Assembly (NCBI RefSeq): GCF_014205765.1
Contig: NZ_JACIIZ010000001.1
Span: forward strand, 587,907-651,906
Length of the DNA stretch: 64,000 bases
Direction of reading: 5' to 3'
From: Nitrospirillum iridis
GTDB lineage: Bacteria > Pseudomonadota > Alphaproteobacteria > Azospirillales > Azospirillaceae
Within the stretch, counting starts at the first letter, position 1; each line of letters starts with the position of its first letter. Below the pieces are notes generated by a model, which saw only the letters and a program-made list of their open reading frames with translations, did not search any database and was not told where the DNA came from. Of the stretch, positions 51,396 to 57,986 are shown piece by piece. Both the position numbers and the translations under genes were made by a program.

Positions 51396-51416
51396 GAGGG
51401 AAAGCCCGCCGTGGCC

Positions 51417-52778
51417 TCAGCGCTTCAGGCTCAGCCACACATTGTGCCCGTCGTGGAAGACGCTGACGTCCACCGCCTCGCCGGCCATCAGGTCGAGGGG
51501 GCGGCGGGGCAGGTAAAGGCCCAGCTGCCAGCCGGAGGCCTCGCCGGGGTTGAGCGGGCTGTTCTCGAATTCCACCCCGTCCCATAGCTTCAGCCAGATC
51601 CATTGCAGCAGGCCGACACAGCGGCCATCGGCCGTGACCGGCAGGGACAGGTGGCCGTGCCAGCTTTTGCCCGGCGAGGGATCGGTCAGGTCGACGCTCA
51701 GCGCCTGGAACGGCTCCGACAGCGGCCGGAACGGCACCGCCCGTTCCAGACGGACGGAGCGGGGAGCCAGGCGGTTGAACGCCGCGAGGTCGAATCCACA
51801 AGCCTCCTCCACGAAGAAGTTCCGCTCCAACGTCCGGCTTTCGGCCAACAGGGCCCGCACGCCGCCGGCCTGGGGGATGACGCGCGCGTCGGGGGCCAGC
51901 AACCGGTCCTTGGCGTCGCGCACCGCCGGCAGCACCCGCTCGGACAGCAGATCGCTGGACAGGATTTCCGAGACCAGCAGATCGGCCGGACGCGGCAGGT
52001 CCGTGCCCACGGTCACCGCGCTGGAGGGTTTGGCGATGACGGTGACGCGGTCGCCATATCCGTTGGCGGCGATGATGGCGCGGGCCGCTTCCGCGATGGT
52101 GGGGTCGGCCTCGCAGGTGTACACGTGGGCGGCGCCGGCGCGGGCCGCCATCATCGCCAGCAGGCCGGAGCCGGTGCCGATTTCCAAGACGATGTCCCCG
52201 GGGCGCACGGCGGCGGTGAGGGCCGCCTCGTAAGCCGCGTTGCGCTCCGTATCGTTCATCATCGGCAGGTGCCAGCGGGGCATCAGCGCGGTACGCAGCT
52301 TGTTCAGCTGCAATTCCGCCTCGATGAAGTCCGGCTTCAGGTCCAGGGCGGTCTCGGTATGCGCCACCGCCTCGGCGATTCGGCCCAGGTCGCGCAGCGC
52401 CGCCGCCAAGTTGAAGCGGCTTATGGGGTCATCCGGCTCGGCCGCCACCGCGCGGGCGAAGGCGTCCGCCGCTTCCTTGGCGTGGCCCAGCTTCTGATGG
52501 CAGAGTCCGATGTTGAAGTCACGCCCCCGCCAGGTGGGGTCCAGGCTGATGGCCTTGCGGAAGGCCTCCAGCGCGTCCTTCCACTTGCCCAGATGCTTGC
52601 ACACCGTGCCCAGGTTCCAGTGCACGGCCGAGGCGCGGGGCAGCAGGCGGGCGACATCGCGGTAGACCGCCTCCGCCTCCGCCCAGCGGCCCTGGTTCTG
52701 ATGCTCCACGCCTTGGGCGAACAGGGCCTCGGGCGGAATCGACGGGCTGGCGGCGGGCGGCTTGGTCGGCTTGGCCAT
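51417..52778 (-). CDS. TPR-linked methyltransferase resembling PRMT7/PRMT9
   Basis: The 453-residue protein has about four tetratricopeptide repeats (residues 18-165), then a class I SAM methyltransferase. The entry RWHLPMMNDTERNAAYEAAL and motif I VLEIGTGSGLLAMMAARAGA (near 196) match eukaryotic arginine methyltransferases PRMT7 and PRMT9. SEILSSDLLSE would be the double-E loop that binds the arginine substrate. A C-terminal beta-barrel follows (WLKLWDGVEFEN). The TPR-plus-PRMT arrangement is that of PRMT9. Protein arginine methylation is plausible but not shown; a histidine or other target is possible. Confidence 0.75.
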   Translation of the reverse strand: MAKPTKPPAASPSIPPEALFAQGVEHQNQGRWAEAEAVYRDVARLLPRASAVHWNLGTVCKHLGKWKDALEAFRKAISLDPTWRGRDFNIGLCHQKLGHAKEAADAFARAVAAEPDDPISRFNLAAALRDLGRIAEAVAHTETALDLKPDFIEAELQLNKLRTALMPRWHLPMMNDTERNAAYEAALTAAVRPGDIVLEIGTGSGLLAMMAARAGAAHVYTCEADPTIAEAARAIIAANGYGDRVTVIAKPSSAVTVGTDLPRPADLLVSEILSSDLLSERVLPAVRDAKDRLLAPDARVIPQAGGVRALLAESRTLERNFFVEEACGFDLAAFNRLAPRSVRLERAVPFRPLSEPFQALSVDLTDPSPGKSWHGHLSLPVTADGRCVGLLQWIWLKLWDGVEFENSPLNPGEASGWQLGLYLPRRPLDLMAGEAVDVSVFHDGHNVWLSLKR

Positions 52779-52814
52779 GGGGCAGGGGGGCTTCCGTTGG
52801 GGAGTGCGGTCAGG

Positions 52815-53570
52815 TCAGGGCTTCAGGCTGCGGCCGAAGCGGCTGGTCCAGTCGCCGCCCGGGCAGGCGAGGGCGCCATCCGCCCTGCACAGATGATTGG
52901 TATAGGCGGTGAACTGGGCGCGCGCCACCACCCGGTCCAGCGGCACGAAGCCCAGCTCGGGATAAGGGAAGCGGCTGTCCTGGCTGTTGTCGCGATTGTC
53001 GCCCATGAGGAAGACATGGCCTGCGGGCACGGTGTAGACCCCGGTGTTGTCGGCCGGGCCGTTGTCGCTGCGCTGAAGCACGGCATGGCGGGCGAGGGTG
53101 CCGTCGGCGGCCGGCAGATCCTCCACATACTCCGTCACGTGCACGGTGCGGCCGTGGTCATCGCGGTAATCATAGGCGCCGGTCTCATGCCGGGCTATCA
53201 CCTGGCCGTTCAGCACCAGCCGCCCGTGGACCAGTTGCACCGTGTCGCCCGGCAGGCCGATGACCCGCTTGACCAAGGCATCCGGCGCGCCTTCCGGCTT
53301 CAGCACGACGATGTCGCCCCGTCGCGGCAGTTGGGGCAGCAGGCGGCCGTCCGCCGTGGGGATGCTGCCCTCCGGCAGGGTGAAGTCCGGCGAATACCGG
53401 CTGTAGCCATAGGCGTACTTGGCGGTGACGAAGTGGTCGCCCACCGCCAGCGTGGGCAGCATGCTTTCCGACGGCACGTAATAGCTGCCGAAAGCGAAGG
53501 CCCGGAAGGACAGCACGCAGACAGCCCAGATCAGAATGAACCGACCCCATTCCAGCATCGCGCGCCGCAT
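52815..53570 (-). CDS. lepB: Signal peptidase I
   Basis: This 251-residue inner-membrane protease cleaves Sec and Tat signal peptides. One N-terminal membrane helix (about 8-28) is followed by the catalytic serine in PSESMLPTL (about 36), the general-base lysine in VKRVIGLPGD (about 98) and the GDNRDNSQDSR box. The ATG at 53570 follows GGAGGG. A second copy may exist elsewhere. This one is not next to rnc and era, its frequent partners. Confidence 0.95.
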   Translation of the reverse strand: MRRAMLEWGRFILIWAVCVLSFRAFAFGSYYVPSESMLPTLAVGDHFVTAKYAYGYSRYSPDFTLPEGSIPTADGRLLPQLPRRGDIVVLKPEGAPDALVKRVIGLPGDTVQLVHGRLVLNGQVIARHETGAYDYRDDHGRTVHVTEYVEDLPAADGTLARHAVLQRSDNGPADNTGVYTVPAGHVFLMGDNRDNSQDSRFPYPELGFVPLDRVVARAQFTAYTNHLCRADGALACPGGDWTSRFGRSLKP

Positions 53571-53661
53571 CGTTCCCTCCACCCATGGTCGTGCCCCTCG
53601 GGGCCGGTGCGCGCGATGATGCCGAAGGGCGGGACGCCTTGTCCATCGTGCCGTTGGCGGG

Positions 53662-53727
53662 ATGAGCCTGCCCGCGAGTCGGCTTCACGCCCAAAGGCGA
53701 TTCCGCCTGCGGGCGATCTGCTCTATA
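53662..53727 (+). repeat. Dispersed palindromic repeat, family 1, copy B
   Basis: GAGCCTGCCCGCGAGTCGGCTTCACGCC (from 53664) and GGGCGATCTGCTCTATA (to about 53727) match copy C with about 80 percent identity. The internal hairpin CGCCCAAAGGCG / CGCCTGCGGGCG is imperfect. It lies in the divergent lepB-acylphosphatase spacer. Confidence 0.75.
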
Positions 53728-53764
53728 CCCGTCGCCGTTCCTCTTCCTTGCCAGCGGAGCCCCC

Positions 53765-54058
53765 ATGGCCGACCCCAGCAACCGCGTCGCCACCCATGTC
53801 ATGCTGCACGGGCGGGTGCAGGGCGTTTACTACCGCGGCTGGACGGTGGAGCAGGCGTTGGACCTGGGGCTGGACGGTTGGGTGCGTAACCGGAGCGATG
53901 GCACGGTGGAGGCGCTATTCGCCGGCACGCCGGTGGCGGTGGCCGAGATGGTCGACCGTTGCCGCCGCGGCCCCACCCACGCCGTGGTGACCGAGGTGGT
54001 GGCCAAGCCCGGCACCGATCCCGGCGCCATGGGCTTCCACAAGTTGCCGACCATCTGA
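53765..54058 (+). CDS. acyP: Acylphosphatase
   Basis: The 97-residue enzyme hydrolyses acyl phosphates. GRVQGVYYRGWTVEQA contains the catalytic arginine (about residue 24), and GWVRNRSDGTVEALFAG contains the catalytic asparagine (about 42). Length is normal. It is convergent with ctrA, with a hairpin terminator between. Confidence 0.96.
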   Translation: MADPSNRVATHVMLHGRVQGVYYRGWTVEQALDLGLDGWVRNRSDGTVEALFAGTPVAVAEMVDRCRRGPTHAVVTEVVAKPGTDPGAMGFHKLPTI

Positions 54059-54062
54059 AAGT

Positions 54063-54100
54063 AAAAGGCCGCGTCGCCCCAAGGGGCGGCTCGCGGCCTT
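54063..54100 (-). terminator. Terminator of ctrA
   Basis: AAGGCCGCG (54065-54073) pairs with CGCGGCCTT (54092-54100), and CGCCCC/GGGGCG extends the stem. Read on the minus strand the stem is followed by TTTTAC, so it most clearly serves ctrA. It could also act on acyP read-through. Confidence 0.7.
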
Positions 54101-54126
54101 GATCGCTCTTCCGGCAGGGGGCGGGC

Positions 54127-54828
54127 TCAGCTGGCCGCCTGTTGCTGGGCCTCGTTGGGATCGCGCAGAACATAGCCACGGCCCCAGACGGTCTCGATGT
54201 AGTTGGTGCCATCCGTCGCCTGGGCCAGCTTCTTGCGCAGCTTGCAGACGAAGACGTCGATGATCTTCAGTTCCGGTTCATCCATGCCACCGTAGAGATG
54301 GTTGAGGAACATCTCCTTGGTCAGGGTGGTGCCCTTGCGCAGCGACAGCAATTCCAGGATGCCGTATTCCTTGCCCGTCAGGTGCAAGGGCTGGCCGGAA
54401 ACCTCCACCGAGCGCGTATCCAGGTTCACGGTCAATGGGCCGGTGCGGATGACGCTTTCCGAATGCCCCTTGCTGCGGCGGACGATGGCCTGCATGCGGG
54501 CCAGCAGTTCGCGCTTGTCAAAGGGCTTGGTTAAATAGTCGTCCGCGCCGAAGCCCAGGCCCTTGAGCTTGGCGTCCAGCTCCGTCAGGCCGGAAAGGAT
54601 GAGAATCGGCGTTGTCACCCGGGCCGACCGCAGGCGCCGCAGCACCTCATACCCGTCGATGTCGGGCAGCATCAGATCCAGGATGATGATGTCGTAGTCA
54701 TACAGCTTTCCGATTTCCAGGCCATCTTCGCCCAGATCGGTGATGTCCACGATAAAGCCTTCGGATTTGAGCATCAATTGGATGCTCTTGGCCATCGAGG
54801 GATCGTCTTCTACGACCAGTACTCTCAT
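54127..54828 (-). CDS. ctrA: Cell-cycle response regulator CtrA
   Basis: This 233-residue OmpR-type regulator has a receiver domain with the phosphoacceptor Asp51 in ILDLMLPD and Lys in [10 protein letters not shown]. Its winged-helix output domain has [19 protein letters not shown] and [15 protein letters not shown]. CtrA is the alphaproteobacterial master regulator of motility and, in Caulobacter, of the cell cycle. The protein ends AQQQAAS, slightly different from the terminal alanines that serve as a proteolysis tag in Caulobacter. It lies divergently beside fliI-fliJ, a conserved arrangement. A pair of GTTAAC sites upstream may be its own targets. Confidence 0.97.
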   Translation of the reverse strand: MRVLVVEDDPSMAKSIQLMLKSEGFIVDITDLGEDGLEIGKLYDYDIIILDLMLPDIDGYEVLRRLRSARVTTPILILSGLTELDAKLKGLGFGADDYLTKPFDKRELLARMQAIVRRSKGHSESVIRTGPLTVNLDTRSVEVSGQPLHLTGKEYGILELLSLRKGTTLTKEMFLNHLYGGMDEPELKIIDVFVCKLRKKLAQATDGTNYIETVWGRGYVLRDPNEAQQQAAS

Positions 54829-54871
54829 GGGCGTCTTCCCTGAAAGAGGTGTAGTCTCTAGGACGCGGGCT

Positions 54872-54893
54872 GTTAACTGCCGACTAGGTTAAC
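54872..54893. promoter_or_regulatory. Paired GTTAAC sites between ctrA and fliI (possible CtrA sites)
   Basis: GTTAAC occurs at 54872-54877 and 54888-54893, 16 bases centre to centre. Each contains the TTAAC half-site of CtrA, but the spacing TTAA-N12-TTAA differs from the canonical N7. They lie about 50 bases upstream of ctrA and about 150 upstream of fliI. Confidence 0.4.
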
Positions 54894-55041
54894 AGATGCC
54901 GCGGCATTATGCTACGCGGGTAAGGCTATCCTTTAGCTATCTCACCCGTTGTGGACGCAAGACCGGTCCGCCCTGGGCGACAGGGTCGCGTTCACAGGTA
55001 ATGGCTTGATAACACCCGATGTTAGGGCGACGACACCGACC

Positions 55042-56379
55042 ATGATGTACGATCCCCGCCTACTGATCCCCGAGATTGAGGCGCTTGCCCCGTTCAAGAT
55101 ATTCGGACGGGTGAGTTCGGTGCTGGGCATGCTGGTGGAGGTCGGCGGGGTGGAGCGCCGCCTGTCCATCGGCGGGCGCTGCCGTGTCATCTCGCGCGGC
55201 GGCCGTCCCGTCCCCTGCGAGGTGGTGGGCTTCCGCAACGGCAAGGCCCTGCTGCTGCCCTACGGCACGCTGGAGGATATCGGTCTGGGCTGCAGGGCGG
55301 AGGTGGCGGAGGGCCAGCCGGAGATCAGCCCGACGCCCGCCTGGCTGGGCCGGGTGATCAACGCCCTGGGCGAACCGCTGGATGGCAAGGGCCCCTTGCC
55401 CATCGGCCCCGTCGGCAACCCGATCAAGGCCGCCCCGCCCCAGGCCAGCACGCGCAAGCGGGTGGGGGCGAAGATCGATCTGGGCGTGCGCTCCATCAAC
55501 ACCTTCCTGTCCTGCTGCCGGGGGCAGCGCATGGGCATCTTCGCCGGTTCCGGCGTGGGCAAGTCGGTGCTGATGTCCATGCTGGCGCGCTATACCGCCG
55601 CCTCGGTCACCGTCATCGGCCTGATCGGTGAACGCGGCCGCGAGGTGCAGGAATTCATCGAGGACGACCTGGGGGAAGAGGGGCTGGCGCGCAGCGTGGT
55701 GGTGGTGGCCACCAGCGATGAGCCGCCGCTGATGCGCCGCCAGGCCGCCTACATGACCTTCGCGGTGGCGGAGCATTTCCGCGACCAGGGCCAGGACGTG
55801 CTGTGCATGATGGACAGCGTCACCCGCTTCGCCATGGCCCAGCGCGAGATCGGCCTGTCGGCGGGGGAACCGCCCACCACCAAGGGCTATCCCCCCACCG
55901 TGTTCGCGGAGCTGCCGCGCCTGCTGGAACGGGCCGGTCCCGGGGCGGGCGACGGCACCATCACCGGCCTGTTCACCGTGCTCGTGGACGGCGACGACCA
56001 TAACGAACCCATCGCCGACGCCGTGCGCGGCATCCTGGACGGCCACATCGTCATGGAACGCCGCATTGGCGAGCGCGGGCGCTATCCCGCCATCAACATC
56101 CTGCGCAGCGTCTCGCGCACCATGCCGGACTGCAACACGGATGAGGAGAACGCCCTGGTCATCGCCGCCCGCCGCCTGATGTCATCCTATGCCGACATGG
56201 AGGAGATGATCCGCCTGGGCGCCTACCGCCGGGGCAGCGATCCGCAGGTGGACCGCGCGATCGAGCTGAACCCCCATATCGAGGGCTTCCTGCGCCAGGG
56301 CCGGCATGAACGCAGCGACCTCGCCACCGGCTACGCCCAGCTTCAGGCCATCCTGAACGGCGCCCCCTGGCCGGTTTGA
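55042..56379 (+). CDS. fliI: Flagellum-specific ATPase FliI
   Basis: The 445-residue ATPase energises the flagellar type III export apparatus. [14 protein letters not shown] is Walker A, and the [20 protein letters not shown] and [18 protein letters not shown] segments are typical of the F1-beta-like family. The start [15 protein letters not shown] is at 55042; the frame is open 31 codons further up without family match or clear ribosome-binding site. It forms a two-gene unit with fliJ. Confidence 0.96.
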   Translation: MMYDPRLLIPEIEALAPFKIFGRVSSVLGMLVEVGGVERRLSIGGRCRVISRGGRPVPCEVVGFRNGKALLLPYGTLEDIGLGCRAEVAEGQPEISPTPAWLGRVINALGEPLDGKGPLPIGPVGNPIKAAPPQASTRKRVGAKIDLGVRSINTFLSCCRGQRMGIFAGSGVGKSVLMSMLARYTAASVTVIGLIGERGREVQEFIEDDLGEEGLARSVVVVATSDEPPLMRRQAAYMTFAVAEHFRDQGQDVLCMMDSVTRFAMAQREIGLSAGEPPTTKGYPPTVFAELPRLLERAGPGAGDGTITGLFTVLVDGDDHNEPIADAVRGILDGHIVMERRIGERGRYPAINILRSVSRTMPDCNTDEENALVIAARRLMSSYADMEEMIRLGAYRRGSDPQVDRAIELNPHIEGFLRQGRHERSDLATGYAQLQAILNGAPWPV

Positions 56380-56399
56380 GACCGGCACGATCCTAAGTC

Positions 56400-56837
56400 A
56401 TGAAGAGCCTGAAGACCCTGATCCGCCTGCACAAGAACGAGGTTGACGACAAGCGCCGCCACCTGACGCAGTTGCGTGAGCATGACGACCAGCTGGCCGC
56501 CCGGCGCCGGCAGTTCGAGGCCCAGGTGGAGATGGAGCGCCAGCTGTCCGGCACGTCGGTCGACATGGCCATGGCCTTCGCCAACTACATTCCCCAGATC
56601 AAGCTGCAGCGCAACGCCCTGGAGCAGGCCCGGCTGCAGCTGGTCATCGCCATCCGCCGGGCGGAGGAGGACCTGGCCCAGGCCTTCCAGGAACTGAAGC
56701 GCTTCGAACTGGCGGAGGAGGAGCGCATCCGGCAGGAAAAGGCCGAACTGGCCCGCAAGGAATCCATGATGCTGGACGAGGTGGCCGCCCAACGCCACAC
56801 CCGCCAGCAAGGGGAGGGCGGGTCAGGGGAGGAGTAG
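56400..56837 (+). CDS. fliJ: Flagellar export protein FliJ
   Basis: The 145-residue protein is an almost continuous charged coiled coil (RLHKNEVDDKRRHLTQLREH, QARLQLVIAIRRAEEDLAQA), as expected for the FliI-ring stalk. It follows fliI by 20 bases. Sequence conservation in the family is low, so the assignment rests on position and coiled-coil form. Confidence 0.88.
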   Translation: MKSLKTLIRLHKNEVDDKRRHLTQLREHDDQLAARRRQFEAQVEMERQLSGTSVDMAMAFANYIPQIKLQRNALEQARLQLVIAIRRAEEDLAQAFQELKRFELAEEERIRQEKAELARKESMMLDEVAAQRHTRQQGEGGSGEE

Positions 56838-56850
56838 GCCCGCTGTCCGT

Positions 56851-56986
56851 CTCATACCAGCGGCACGAGATTCTGACTGGTGCCGCTGTAACCCGCGACT
56901 GCGGGCGCCGGAGCTTTCCGGGAAGCGTAGCGGACTGGATGGTCGCGCCCGGCGATTGAGGGACGGCAAAATGTCGTCGGTATCAG
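56851..56986. repeat. Dispersed repeat, family 2, full copy with terminal inverted repeats
   Basis: The 136-base element begins CTCATACCAGCGGCA and ends TGTCGTCGGTATCAG, imperfect inverted repeats of each other (11 of 15). An internal CAGCGGCAC (56859-56867) / GTGCCGCTG (56879-56887) palindrome and the CGACTGCGGGCGCCGGAG core are present. The stop codon of the aldo/keto reductase lies inside its right end. Confidence 0.7.
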
Positions 56987-57810
56987 TTGAAATCGTCGGG
57001 ATGCGGGCCCAGCCGGCCGTGGGGATCGTCCAGGCCGGCGATGGCGGCCTGGTCGGCCTCGTCCAGGCGGAAGTCGAAGACGGCGATGTTCTCGCGGATG
57101 CGATGCGGGGTGACGGATTTGGGGATGACGCCCAATCCCAGATCCAGATGCCAGCGGATGACGATCTGGGCCGGCGTGCGTTCATGCTTACGGGCGATTT
57201 CGGCCAGCGCCGGGTGGTCCAGCAGGGTGCCCTGACCCAGGGGACTCCACGACTGGGTGACGATGCCGTGCCGCTCATGGAAGGCGCGCAATTCCCGCTG
57301 CTGGAACCGGGGGTGCAATTCCACCTGGTTCACGGAGGGCACGACGCCCGTCTCCTCGATCAGCTGGGTCAACTGCGCGGCGGTGAAGTTGGATACGCCG
57401 ATGGAGCGCGCCTTGCCGCTTTCCCGGAGCGCGATCAGGGCCCGCCAGATTTCCAGATGGCGGCCCTGGTTGGGAATGGGCCAATGGATGAGATAAAGAT
57501 CGACGGCGTTCAGCTCCAGCCGCGTCAAGCTGGCATCCAGGGCGGCGGCCGGCGCGTCGGTGCCGTGGCCGTCGTTCCACAGCTTGGTGGTCACGAAAAC
57601 CTGGCTGCGGGGAATGCCGGTGCTGCGCAGTCCCTGGCCCACGCCCGTCTCGTTGCGGTAGAGGGCGGCCGTATCCACCAGCCGGTATCCGGCCTCCAGC
57701 GCCATGCCCACCACCGGGCCCGCTTGGCTGTCCGGCGTTCGCCAGAGGCCCAGGCCCAGCTGGGGCATGGCGCGGCCGTCGTTCAGCATCAGGGTCGGCT
57801 GGTCGGTCAT
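56983..57810 (-). CDS. Aldo/keto reductase (2,5-diketo-gluconate reductase-like)
   Basis: The 275-residue NADPH-dependent TIM-barrel enzyme has the catalytic tetrad in VDTAALYRNE (Asp, Tyr), TTKLW (Lys) and YLIHWP (His). GVSNFTAAQL and VIPKSVTPHRIRENI form the cofactor site. It is closest to the DkgA/AKR5 type, with a broad range of carbonyl substrates possible. It lies between flagellar genes but has no evident link to them. Its last codon and stop overlap a family 2 repeat. Confidence 0.93.
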   Translation of the reverse strand: MTDQPTLMLNDGRAMPQLGLGLWRTPDSQAGPVVGMALEAGYRLVDTAALYRNETGVGQGLRSTGIPRSQVFVTTKLWNDGHGTDAPAAALDASLTRLELNAVDLYLIHWPIPNQGRHLEIWRALIALRESGKARSIGVSNFTAAQLTQLIEETGVVPSVNQVELHPRFQQRELRAFHERHGIVTQSWSPLGQGTLLDHPALAEIARKHERTPAQIVIRWHLDLGLGVIPKSVTPHRIRENIAVFDFRLDEADQAAIAGLDDPHGRLGPHPDDFN

Positions 57811-57881
57811 GGGTCAGGTCCACTGTCGGAAATCCGGGGGCATTAACCAAAGTGGGACGCCGCCGGGTTCAGACAAGGGGC

Positions 57882-57986
57882 CTATAGCCGGCTGCGTTAA
57901 ATCGGAACCGCAGCCGGCTATAGCTGAGTCTGTCCGCGAGCAGCTTCACGCCCAAAGGCGATTTCACCTTTGGGCGATCTGCTCTA
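57882..57986 (+). repeat. Dispersed palindromic repeat, family 1, copy C
   Basis: A perfect 15-base inverted repeat, CTATAGCCGGCTGCG (57882-57896) / CGCAGCCGGCTATAG (57909-57923), is followed by a perfect 10-base one, CGCCCAAAGG (57949-57958) / CCTTTGGGCG (57967-57976). The element runs to GATCTGCTCTA, whose CTA is the stop codon (TAG) of the minus-strand fliK-like gene. Confidence 0.8.
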
